The position numbers and the translations under genes are program-made. Below are positions 1-10,265 of a DNA stretch of 35,239 nucleotides, piece after piece. The notes under the pieces are model-generated. The model did not search any database. It saw nothing but the letters and a program-made list of their open reading frames with translations, and had not been told where the DNA came from. Position 1 is the first letter of the stretch. Every line of letters starts with the position of its first letter. The stretch is from Entrophospora sp. SA101 (lineage: Eukaryota > Glomeromycota > Glomeromycetes > Entrophosporales > Entrophosporaceae). The DNA lies in contig CAUDNR010000012.1 of the NCBI GenBank assembly GCA_958430865.1, positions 1-35,239 on the forward strand, read 5' to 3'.

Positions 1-644
1 TATACTATTTGATATGAAGATGAATTTTTACTTAATAAGCAAATGCGGTTAGGTTAATAAAATTTTTATTTTTTTTCGTGTTTCTTTATTCAATTATTTC
101 CGATGATCTGCAAGTGTCCTTATATTTATGACCAGGAAGTGTATGATATATATTTCGTTATAGAAAAAATGAACTGTGTTTTTATACCGAAGATATTATT
201 TAATAAAAAAAATGGGCTTAATATGTGAATTAATTATAAATAATTATATAAAACATCTTAAAGTATTTTATTCCTTTTTTTAATAAAAATATTGTTTTTA
301 CCTATGTCGTTTTGGAAATCAAAGCTCAAAAAAGACTTTTAAAGCAATGTGAACAATAGATGTTTTCTCTACTTCAACGACAATTTGCTATATATACCTA
401 ATTTAACTTTTCTTTAAAATAGAAGAAATAAATATGAGAATACTATTTACTGGCTGAAAATTATCCTCCATACGTATTAGTTCCTCGTACCTGTCATGAA
501 CCCCATTGACCTTCTGTTGAGGGATTTTTGAGTCCCCACCCTTTATTCCTATTTGATATTATTATTACTGTGTGCTTTACATTAATAATATTTTGTATTA
601 AAAGCGATGATGATTCTTTAATGTTAACAATTTTTATAAACTAT
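1..644. other. AT-rich intergenic sequence, no gene seen
   Basis: No ORF with recognisable protein similarity and no RNA gene was seen on either strand. The stretch is duplicated at 12690-13333. Confidence 0.5.
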
Positions 645-1075
645 CAAAAGTCATATAGGAACTTTCTAAGTTTGTGAAAAATTTTAACTTCTGCTTTGAC
701 AAATCGGTCATCATGACCCAAAAATCTCCAAATCTAGGAACATATGATGGATCCACCGCAAGCTTTTCCCTGTAAGCTTGCTTTGTTTGCGTAGCTCTTA
801 TTGGTTGATATTATCATGATTGAGGTTGTCATCGGTATTTTGGGGAATCATTTTGAGGATTTGAATCGAATCCTTTCTTGATTCTTGCTACAATATTTAT
901 GCTTGATGTCCTCATTATTATTACCGTTGTAGTTATTATTATTCTCAATGGAATTGTTTGAATCAATTTCATCGTTCTCACAATCGCTTTGTGAATTTTC
1001 ACTTTCCGAGTCTTCACTGCTACATTTCATCAAAACCATAATAAGCATCTTCATCATCACTTAAATCAAATTCTT
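645..1075 (-). pseudogene. Frameshifted relic of a Btz-domain (CASC3/Barentsz-like) gene
   Basis: Read on the minus strand, an acidic and Asn/Ser-rich stretch (about 848-1075, including SDDEDAYYGFDEM) is followed at about 711-790 by YREKLAVDPSYVPRFGDFW. Shifting frame by one base then gives GHDDRFV. Together these resemble the Btz signature (DPxxVPRxGxFWxHDxR) of exon-junction-complex partners such as CASC3. The Btz core is broken by what looks like one missing G in the run near 716-720, and the acidic part lies in several frames with stops. It is therefore probably a pseudogene, or a sequence error in a real gene. The family assignment comes from motif memory only. Had it been intact, it would have been an RNA-binding cofactor. 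An identical copy is at 13334-13764. Confidence 0.4.
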
Positions 1076-1467
1076 TTTAATGGTGACCCTGTCTTCACTA
1101 ATTTCATTCATCACATCTGGTAACTCGTGCTTTTGTAGATGTACATTTTTAATATTTATTTTATTTTTTTAATAAAAATTATGTACGCGCGCAGATCCTG
1201 CGCCGCAGAGATTTGGTTAGCGCAAACTATTAATAATTCTGGTTATGTTACAAGAAAGGTTTACATAAAAAAGATAAACGTTATATAAAAGATGAATAAA
1301 ATAAAATTAAAACTAAAATTAAAAATAACGAAAGAATTGATTGATTTTTCGAAAATTAAAGGTTTTTTGTAAATTACAAAATAATTAAAGTGAGTGTATA
1401 AAGAAGATAAAAGTTGATAATTTGTTTTATAAATAAATAATTCTACTATATATATATATATATATCA
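1076..1467. other. Intergenic, with a short (TA)n microsatellite
   Basis: No coding signal. A TA dinucleotide run lies at 1447-1464, just beyond the stop codon of the minus-strand F-box gene, so it falls in that gene's 3' untranslated region. Confidence 0.5.
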
Positions 1468-3309
1468 TCATAATAAATATTTTGTGTCCAAATCTTCAGC
1501 AAAATTCATCACTAATATTTTCTTATCTTGACTAGTGCTAACAATTCTGGTTCTGTTGAATTGTACATCAAACACCCAACTGGTATGACCTTCATGAAAA
1601 TCCAATAATTGTTTGCCAGTTTTAAGATCCCATACTTTAACAGTTTGGTCATAACTTCCACTGACTATCTTATTCTCATCAAAATGTAATGTTCTCACCA
1701 GATCAGTATGGCCCTTAAGTGTGCGTATGCACTGAGCAGTTTCCACATCCCATATTTTGATGGTTCTGTCATTTGATCCTGACACCACCCACCTACCATC
1801 AAACTGTACACATGCCAGTCCACGTGTATGACCAACAAAATCTCTTATACATTCACCAGTATTTAAATCCCATAATTTTATTAATGCATCACCTGAAGCT
1901 GATATGATTCTGCTATCTTTAAGTTGTACAGCATTCACAGGACCAAGATGGCCATGTAATGTCCTCTTTAATTCTCCAGTAATAACATTCCATACTTTGA
2001 TTGTGCTATCTTTTGAACATGATACAATATTTCTATCATCAAAACATATATCTAAAACACCAGCTGAATGTCCATTCAGTCTCATGATCTGTTTAATACT
2101 TTGAATATTATCAACATCTCTACTGTTAGGATTATTGAAATTGGAACTACTACTGCTACTGCTAATACCACAATTACTACTACAAATACTACAATTTTTA
2201 TTATTATTTAAAATTTTTTCAAGATTACTCAAATCCCAAATAATTATGGTAGCATCACTTGATCCAGTTACCATTATTTTATCATTATAATGTAAACACA
2301 ATACTGAAAGGTCATGTCCATGTAATGTCTGGAAACAAATTCCAGTATTGATGTCCCAAAATTTGACAGTTTTATCTCTTGATCCAGTAACTATTTTTTG
2401 ATCATCAAATTGAATACAATAGACACTATCTGCATGACCTTTCAAATACCTTTTTTCACATTCACCCCTTTTCCATTTTAATAATAGGGTATATTTAATT
2501 TTATATAATGACTTCCAATCAATCTCACCTGAGAAGAAAATTTTTTTTGGAATATTTACTTTCCATCCTTCATTTGATAAAAACTTTCTACGCCATATTT
2601 CATTGTCCCTTGATATATGACACCAGGTGCAAGATACAAGTGACATTCTACATAATGTTTGAAAATCAACATATAACAATATATATGATGCTATTTCATA
2701 AGGAAGTTTTGATAAGAAATCTAAACAAAAAAAATCATTATAATAATAAAACATTATCATTATAATTTTTAGTGTTGAGATCATCATCATCAAACTAGAT
2801 TTTTCAAAATTACATTGAAAATCATGTATGATGATCATACTTCAAAGCATAAAATTATTATTAACATTGATTTTTTTACCAATTTTTGGAGCCTTTTCAT
2901 CTAATGTATAGAATCCTTCATCTACATCATCCAGAATATTATCCTTTTTATTATATGTGGTCATGGTGATACTATTATTATTTATGGTTGTGGTAATATT
3001 ATTAATAGAAGTAATATTGGTTAATGATAGTTTTTTTGTAGCAGTGGTTGCGGTGATGGTAGTGCTCACAGCTTTAGATCTTGCTACAATATTGTTACAA
3101 TTAATATTGAAATTGATAGATGATGATGACGAAGATATAGCAATAGATCGTCTACAATTATTACTATCACTACTACCATTATTATTTATTCCTCTGTTGT
3201 TTCTTTGATCTTCATTTGAATTCTTTGTGAATAACCTTAGGATCTTTTGTTTACTTCCAATAAGTGTTGATTTTGGACTTTTCATTATTTTCTTTAAAAA
3301 ATTATTCAC
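1468..3309 (-). CDS. F-box/WD40 repeat protein (Cdc4/FBXW7-type SCF substrate receptor)
   Basis: Two exons, 2880-3309 and 1468-2720, are separated by a 159-bp intron that starts GTAAAA and ends TTTAG. The joined frame gives 560 residues. Residues 1-143 are low-complexity (Asn/Ser/Thr-rich, basic start). An F-box follows at about 145-190 (DFLSKLPYEIASYILLYVD...), then seven WD40 repeats, each opening with GH and closing with a WD-like dipeptide (for example GSRDKTVKFWD, GSNDRTIKIWD, GSYDQTVKVWD). This arrangement is the classic adaptor of SCF ubiquitin ligases: the F-box binds Skp1 and the beta-propeller binds phosphorylated substrates. A Ser/Asn-rich loop is inserted between repeats 2 and 3. 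Reading straight through the intron gives a false 456-residue ORF starting at 2838. The substrate cannot be told. A second copy is at 14157-15998. Confidence 0.9.
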
Positions 3310-3978
3310 TTTAAAAATATGATTATGACGTTTATTAATATTAATGTTATGATTATGATTATGGATTCTTTTTTTCTTTGCTTCAACTTTAGTTAATGTT
3401 TTACTATAAACAAATAAATTAACCTAAATATCAATGAAACATTTTTTTTGGGTATTTTTTTTTTTGTCCTATTTTTTTTGGTAAAAATCATTTAAAAATC
3501 AAAAAATTTTTTTTAGAAGAAAAAACTAATCAATTGTTTTTTTTCTTACTAACCTTTTAAAATTCAAAGGGGAAAATTAGTTACAAAATGTGATTAACAG
3601 AATGATGATGATAAAAAAGAATGAGAGTGAGAAAAGAATAAAAAAAAACTTGGAATTTTTATAGGAGAATGATGAAAAATTTTTTTTTGTTAAAATTTAA
3701 ATAATTTATATACAAACTATATAATAAATGTGACGATGATGATAAATTACATTTATTATATATAGTCATCGCCTCCTTACTATAAAATTTTCCTTAATGA
3801 ATGAGTGAATTAAAAAAGAATGAATTTTATAAAAAAAACATTTGCCGTGTCACGGTCTCCTTCCAAAACCCGCAAGTCGTACGACTTCGTGCAGGTTTTT
3901 GCCGATTGTCTCTCTTTACGTCTAGCCAGTACCCCGCAAACTTCATAGATAGATTACTTCCAAATTCATATTAATATA
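3310..3978. other. Intergenic, promoter side of the F-box gene, with a GC-richer palindrome
   Basis: Mostly homopolymeric A/T tracts. At 3840-3960 the base composition rises sharply. A 14-bp perfect palindrome (AAGTCGTACGACTT, 3874-3887) sits inside a longer imperfect hairpin whose outer arms are AACC and GGTT (about 3868-3896). No protein is encoded. It may be part of a repeat that ends near 3979. Confidence 0.45.
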
Positions 3979-4140
3979 CAGTTGATATCGAACCTGGCTA
4001 TACCGAACTCTGGCTATAGTGAACCAAATCGCATGACCGAATTTTTATTAATAAATCTGTTTATAACGAATCGGAACTCATCTTTTTTTGAAGTTTCATA
4101 TTTAATTTGCTCTTCCTATAACGAATTTTCACATGAACAC
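3979..4140. mobile_element. Possible solo end of a pogo/Tigger-like transposon
   Basis: The stretch begins CAGTTGATATCGAACC after a TA-rich flank and holds several near-repeats of the type CTGGCTATA-GAAC and TATAACGAAT. This is the style of terminal repeats in pogo/Tigger elements of the Tc1/mariner superfamily. No matching inverted end and no transposase were found nearby, so at best it is a fragment. The assignment is by general resemblance only. It is repeated at 16668-16829. Confidence 0.3.
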
Positions 4141-4714
4141 ATGTAATATCATGTATAACATAATGCAAAATTTCGTTTTTGATTAAACATTTTAGATATC
4201 AAAAAAAACATAACCTTTGCCACTCAGTTCAATCAAACTATTATATTATTAATTAGTATTAGTATTAGTATTACCAAAAATTGCAAGATTTTCAAAGTGT
4301 CACAAATCTTTGAATTTTCTGGAAACAAAATTATTAAGGGTAGAGGGAAATCATGTGACATTTAATATGATCAACAATGGCTAATTTTTGTGTGTTCAAT
4401 TTTAAAAAATATGTGTAAGACGCGTAAAAATAAACATAATTACCACAATTTTATGAATTAGATTACTGAAATTCCAAGATTTATTCCAAAATTAAAAAAC
4501 TACTTATTATTATATACAAATTTTAGTTCTTTTAACTTAAAGCTCAAAAATATTTTCAAATTACTAAGTAACATATAGGAAACACTAAGTATGCTCTTAT
4601 TGAACTTACTATATATATTTATAAAAGACTTTTTTACTTAAATTTCTTACTAAAATTTTATTTTATTTTTTATTCTGAGAAAGATAGCCATATATACATA
4701 TATATTAATAGAAT
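4141..4714. other. Intergenic, no feature recognised
   Basis: AT-rich, with a short TTAGTA trinucleotide-pair run near 4251-4273. One base differs from the duplicate copy (A at 4155, G at 16844). Confidence 0.4.
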
Positions 4715-4990
4715 ATGAAGTGGCACCAGGAATTATGTGAACAAAATCCCCAATATAAGGCATTTGAAGGTCAAGGTGTTTGGTTGGTTCGAGATGATAC
4801 ATGCACTTTGGAAGTTATGGAAAAGCATGCAGTTGTTGAACAAAATACAGCTCTATTAAATTCATTTTATCAACAATTGGTAGTCAAAGGCATGTCAGAT
4901 AAAAGAGGCAAGACATTTGTGCCAATAATTCCTGGATACTCTATAATAACTTACTTCGTGGTCCACCAATTAAGGAAAGGATTTAATTAG
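4715..4990 (+). CDS. Unknown ORF, 3' end replaced by transposon A
   Basis: 91 codons from ATG. About 79 precede the transposon end at 4951-4957, and the remaining residues and stop codon are read from the transposon's terminal repeat. The genuine part (MKWHQELCEQNPQYKAFEGQ and onward, with PIIPGYSIITY at the end) has a natural amino-acid composition. It is therefore likely a gene fragment rather than chance, but I do not recognise the family. The diverged paralogue ORF at 9895-12596 lies on the same strand just past the far end of transposon A, so the two may once have been closer together. There is no evidence they were one gene. A second copy is at 17404-17679. Confidence 0.4.
   Translation: MKWHQELCEQNPQYKAFEGQGVWLVRDDTCTLEVMEKHAVVEQNTALLNSFYQQLVVKGMSDKRGKTFVPIIPGYSIITYFVVHQLRKGFN
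4951..4982 (+). repeat. Left terminal inverted repeat of transposon A
   Basis: Begins TTACTTCGTGGTCCACCAAT. It pairs with 9720-9751 on the opposite strand, sharing CGTGRTCCAYCA and AAGGAAAGGAT. Confidence 0.65.
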
Positions 4991-5372
4991 TGCCGATCCG
5001 GGCAAATTTTTTAAATTTCATAGTAAAATCAAATTAATCAAATTTTTCACACCCACAAAAAGTCACACATTTATTATGTTACATGTATTATTTTTTATAT
5101 CAAACTATGTTAAACAAATGTGAAATATTATATTTATTTACGAAAGTATGAGCATCAAATTTGTCACTGTTCTGTTATTTACTGAGCGGTCCTGGATTGT
5201 GGGTATAAAATTCATATATTTAAATATACAAATTTATTAAAAATGAAGAATTTGTTTCAAAATAATAAATTCTAGAATGCTTTAACATTGATAATATTAG
5301 AAAATAACTTTAAAACTCTTAACTACAATTATAGTAAGCAAGTATATTAATATGAAAATTTTAAATTATTAA

Positions 5373-8300
5373 TTATTCATTTATTTTTATTTGACTCTCT
5401 TCTAAAAGTTTCTGTGCTATTGATTTTTTATGAGAAGCAGCAAAACGACTTATCCTTCCTTCAATTGTTGATTGTTGGCAGCTCTTCAGAAGTAAGTTCA
5501 CCAAATTCTACTCGCTCTTCCAATCCTTGCAACATATCTTTTGCAGAAAATCATTGACTTCTATCCATATTTCCAGAAAGAAAGTATATTTGTAAATATT
5601 CTTTGACTTTGTCACCAATTTGTTTTTTACCTCCCTTTTTACCATATACTTGGTTTTCTTTCAATGCCCATCCTATCACAAAATAATCAACTCTCTAGAG
5701 GAAAATCAATAAAGCCTATTGTTAGTGAATTTTGAAGGTGAGTTTGAAAAATTATTCTATTTTTAAAAATGCTTACTGGATCACATCAACATCATTTTTT
5801 TCTACAACATCATTATGATCTAATGTTTTTTTACATTTTTTTATACTCTTCTCCTTGCTGAAATCATTTATAGCCTCATTCTCATTCTCTTGTGGGATTG
5901 ATAATTTTGCCTCTACAAATAAAGGTATAATAATTATTTACATTCTACAAATATATATTCTGTCTGTTATGTAAATTTCATACCTATAATTTTTTTTTTT
6001 GTTTCATTATCAATTGCTTCCTGCAAAAGAGCTACTAATTCAACACGATTATTATCATTATCAATTTTTATATTGCGTTTTGCCATTTCTTCTTTAATTT
6101 TATCAATAGACCATCGACTAGGATTTGAAGCTGTGATCATTTATATATTGTTAGCAAAAAGTATCAATTATCTATTCATATATACAGATTACTACTTACT
6201 ATTATTGCTCGGCATTGGAATTATCCATTTAGAAGTCAGAATGGTGTGATCAGATAATATTGGAGTAGGTTTTTCTTGTATTTTATTATCCATTGTTTTT
6301 TGAATAATAGCTGGAGAAAAGTTTTTCCATTTTCCAAAATTTGGTAAAGAGCGAGCACAAAGATATCCTGCATATTCACCTTCAACTGGCCACCGAAATT
6401 CAAACCAATTTGATATTCCAGGTAAAGTTGGTTTTTTTTTCTTTTCAGAACTTCTATTTGGTTCAATATTAGCCACTGATGTACCATGAATACCTTTCAC
6501 TGCAGTTACAATATCTTCACCTTCTGTTACATCATAACCCAATCTCACATATCGTTTTATGGCATGGGAAATCTATAAAATAATTTTATAATGTCACTAA
6601 AGGTAAAAATAAATTAAGAAAAAATTTTTTTTAAATACTTGTGCATGGTGTGAGTCAATTGTTGTTTTTGCTTCTCCTGGTTCCAAAAAAATCCACTGGC
6701 GTACTTCTACATTATACCATTCTTTCCAATGACTAATTATTGACATAAGTTCTGAACAATGGTAATGAGCACCATTATCAGATAACACTTTAATCCAAGA
6801 TGGTTTCGTTTTTAGTGTATTGAAAACAGCATCAAAAGCAGAGGCTGTAAACCAAGCATCTTGAATTGTATCAGAGGATCAATGGTCAAATGCTTTTATA
6901 TTTATCTTATCATCACCATCTTTTGTATATATTAACATAGTATGTAATGTCCATCCTTTTTTCCCAAAAAATTCAGATTTTACTTCTTGTGCAGATTTTG
7001 GCAACACTTTCATTTTATAATCTACAACAATAATTGCTCCATCTTTATCCAAAGTTAGTATTGCTGCATTGAATTGAGCATTCAGGTAAGTTTTTCTTGC
7101 TTGATGTGACCAATAACATTGCAATTTCTTATGATTTTCTAATAAAGTAGTTATCTCTTCAGGTAGCAATGTTACTAGTTTTGCAAATAAATTTTCTAGA
7201 TCTTCACATTTGGAACAGGTTTCTGGATGTAATTGTGAGCATTGTCCAAATGCATAAGGTAGACAATGTTGAATGCAATCCACATGGTAAGTATTCCCTA
7301 ATGTATCAAATTTTAACTCTTTTCCGTATTCAAATTTTAAGTGACATTGGGATAATTCAAGCTCACCAATCAAAATTTTCTAATAGTTTTCATTTGAATA
7401 ATTTAAAAATCCTGAAATTCAAGGTAATCAAATTTAAAAAAAAATATTTTTTTTTCACTAACCTGCTGATTATCATTCCTAACTTTTGTTTTCACCAACT
7501 CTAGGAGGTTAGAAAATATTTCATAACCATATTCATTACAAATTGCACACAATCCACCTAAATCTTCTTGATACTTGAATTGTCCATTTTGCAAACGGGC
7601 CATGAAACTAGATCTTTTCATGCCATTCGGATAGAGTTCAAGGTATTTATTCCATAAGGATATTTTATTTTCTTTGAGGTAAAGTATAGGTAATCCTGTT
7701 TTTTGTTCAACCTTGTATGAACTCATATTTACATTATTTTTATCTGAAAAAAATGACTGAAATTGATCTAACATTTCATTTGTCATGTGAGTACGTGTAA
7801 TTTTTGGTTTATCAATACACAGGCATCCTGGTCCATTCATAATTAAATAAGTCTTGGCATGAGAAATGGTCTTGGAAGAAACCTAAGAAATAAAAATTAG
7901 TGAATAAGACTAATTAGAAATTCTTTGTAAAGGAAAATTTTCAATTTTAAACCATACATTTAAATTCCTCTGCAGTTCATTATAAGTGAATCGGTCAGCA
8001 ATTATTGATAAAATACGTCTTTTCCCATCATTACCACGTTTATTTTCATCAATAGAACGTTGAAAGCAATACCAAAATTCATTACTTGAACTAGAGGCAT
8101 CAGAAGGATTTGAGTTGAGAAATTGGTTTTCATAGAGCATCTTCAATGTAATTTTATCATTAGAGGGATCAAATGCTCGTGTCCAGAATTCACACTAATA
8201 ATTAAAAAAAATTATTTAATATTAAAGTTTGAGATTAATTAGGTCATAAATCATTAATTTAATTACCATTGACTGATTTTTTTCAAAAGGTGATATCTTT

Positions 8301-9280
8301 GTACACCCAGTGGCTTTCAACATTGCTTGCCATGCCTCCATTTCACATTGATTAAACACATATCCTGTAGGATAAAGGTTTTTTAAAGCTATATTCAGCT
8401 CAATAATAGTACTTTGATTCTTCCAAGTTTCAAAAAAATAGAACCAATTAATATTTGCAATTGTTCTTTTTTTTAAATGATAATTAAAAATTTGATACAT
8501 TGTATCCTCATCACTCCAAAAAGTTGGATTACACTTGGGAATTTGTTGATTAGCCAAGCTTTGACATGTCATTGTATGCTCTAATCCAAAAAGGGCTTTT
8601 CCATTTATTTTTTTCATGATCCCAGTTTTCTTCCAAACTTCAACTGGTGTCAAACCAACAAAACTTTCAATTTTAATATTTTTTTCATAAATATTTATAT
8701 GACATCCATCTTGATCAATTTTTTGAACAAACATTGATCTTTGCTTTTTATATTCGCCAATAAAAGATGACATGTATCCTATTCCTGCTCCATCAGTATC
8801 AGCATTTTTAGAAATTCCTAATGATATAATATAAATTTTAAATTTGTCTACTTTGATAACAAATGAATGAAATTGTACATCTTCCAATGATGCTTCTAAA
8901 ATGCTCTCATCCTCCCAACCTAACACTAATGGACCAGAATATTTCGTATTTGAGAGAGGATTTAATTTCTGATACAATGAAGTAATTGCTTTGCTGGAAG
9001 AACTTTCAATGTCACTAAACTCACTTTCAACATAACTTCTAAAACCAGGGAGTAATTTATGGTCTTTGTTACCTTCCAGCACTTGTGTATAATATCTTTT
9101 AGAAGTTACTTCAATAACAGTTTGCCAACCAACACGTATTGGGTAAAGAAATGCACCATTAGTTAAATCAACGCCATCTCTCATGGTCCACCAATGAATT
9201 GCATTGACACCATAACGTAAACTAGGCAAAATTGAACCACTAGCTATAAGTTTCGTATTAACAATTTGTCATTTGCTCAT
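5373..9280 (-). pseudogene. DDE-type transposase of copy A, inactivated
   Basis: Eight exons are supported by GT-AG borders: 8267-9280, 7958-8194, 7463-7882, 6639-7379, 6200-6572, 5984-6130, 5777-5912 and 5373-5692, for about 1,130 residues. The first exon (residues 1-338) is a domain of unknown function (LHYGVNAIHWW, PIRVGWQTVIEV). The fourth exon has a C-x2-HC-x7-C-x3-H-x3-C-x2-C cluster, then candidate acidic residues in VVDYKMK (about 677), SDNGAHYH (about 758) and LEPGEAKTTIDSHHA (about 790). The sixth exon resembles a SAP DNA-binding motif (WSIDKIKEEMAKRNIKI). The eighth holds a basic YGKKGGKK segment and ends with a helical TIKTIEGWISRF module. Lesions in A are a TGA at codon 4, a TGA in exon 4 after AFDH, and a TGA plus a 2-bp deletion in exon 8. 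Exons 1 to 4 otherwise keep frame. The DDE reading is inferred from motif order. Confidence 0.7.
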
Positions 9281-9719
9281 TTTTAAATTTAGAAATGAGG
9301 GGCAGTTAAAGAAAAATAAATATATTATCCCGAATTTTATGTAGATCTTTTTTTATTTTCGCGTTTTTTGTTGTTTGAAACTTTAAAAGCAAATAACTCA
9401 AAATTTTATTATGCGAATTGGATATATTTTCTAAGCCAGAAATGTTCTACATAAGAAATTACATATAAGGGTCGTGTTAAATCAAAATTTCTTTCCAAAC
9501 TAAAAACAAACCAATCTGGTCCTCATATGTATATCATGTAATTTTAGAGCTATTTCTATAAATTTAGGTTAGAAAGATAGCCAGAAACTCAGTTATTTAT
9601 TTAGTAAAATTTAAAGTAGAAATTTAGATATAAAGTATTGTGTTATTTCCACAGCGGTTCCAGATTATGGACACTAATTGATTTTACTATGATACTTATC
9701 CCGGAATTTTACTATGTAG

Positions 9720-9751
9720 ATCCTTTCCTTCACTGATGGATCACGAATTAA
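9720..9751 (-). repeat. Right terminal inverted repeat of transposon A
   Basis: On the minus strand it starts TTAATTCGTGATCCATCAGT and continues AAGGAAAGGATC. It is matched almost exactly by the detached end at 23903-23934. Confidence 0.65.
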
Positions 9752-10111
9752 GTGTTAATGTTGATAATGTTGAGTTATTATTAATTCGTGTTTCATCGAT
9801 CATGTGTAGAAAAGTAATAATGATCTGCAGAGATAAGTTAATTATAATTTTTTCTTCTAAAAAAGAATCTCACGCTGTCTATATAATAAATCCAATGAAT
9901 ACCAATAAAAATTACCACGTAACTTTACTTTCTAAAGGTGAGATTGTTCCTAATTTACATTATGGAATAAATGCTAAAGAATGGTGGATTCAAGCTTCAC
10001 CAAATACAAACAATATTTCACCACTATATCCACTCAGAGTTGGTATGAAAACTATAATAGAATTGAAAGGATATTATTTTGTTACTACTATTATTAAAGG
10101 AAATAGTATTA

Positions 10112-10119
10112 GTCCTGAA
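10112..10119. repeat. Left target-site duplication of the hAT element
   Basis: GTCCTGAA is repeated perfectly at 12265-12272. Eight base pairs is the hAT family length. Confidence 0.9.
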
Positions 10120-10152
10120 TAGAGACCCCAGATTTATTTGGCAACAAACATC

Positions 10153-10195
10153 AAATTATGCATGCAACACTTGGTAGATTATGCAAATTATGCGC
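10153..10195. repeat. Left subterminal AATTATGCA-type repeats of the hAT element
   Basis: Three copies or near-copies of ATTATGC lie within 45 bases of the left end. They match the denser cluster at the right end and are probable transposase binding sites. Confidence 0.5.
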
Positions 10196-10265
10196 TATAT
10201 TTTTTTATTAACATTTTATAATAAACTTTATAATCTCATTAAAAACAAATAATTTTAAATAAATA

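Larger units (their letters stand above)
4951..9751 (-). mobile_element. DNA transposon copy A, both termini present
   Basis: The left end reads TTACTTCGTGGTCCACC and the right end, on the minus strand, TTAATTCGTGATCCATC. Both are followed within a few bases by AAGGAAAGGAT, giving an imperfect terminal inverted repeat of about 28 bp. TTAA sits at the right edge (9748-9751). The left edge has TTAC, so TTAA may be the target site or part of the repeat. Subterminal copies of CATAGTAAAAT occur once near the left end (about 5020) and twice near the right end (about 9690-9720). The body encodes one spliced minus-strand protein. Copies B and C and a detached end at 23903-24344 belong to the same family. 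The exact superfamily is not recognised. Confidence 0.75.

Noticed and set aside
829..1017. 62-codon ORF next to the acidic stretch
   Set aside because: Out-of-frame shadow of the low-complexity acidic region of the Btz-like relic.
2721..2838. ATG at 2838 as the start of the WD40 protein
   Set aside because: The residues before DFLSKLPYEIA are Ile/Met/Tyr-rich intron translation. A good acceptor at 2721 and donor at 2879 join the F-box to the upstream exon.
2957..3208. Plus-strand 83-codon hydrophobic ORF (and its copy at 15646-15897)
   Set aside because: Mirror image of the Asn/Ser/Thr-rich exon on the minus strand; the hydrophobicity is a strand artefact.
7169..7504. Plus-strand ORFs opposite transposase exons (also 19833-20264 and 26553-26867)
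   Set aside because: Antisense shadows of exon 4; they have no similarity of their own and differ between copies by the transposon's own indels.
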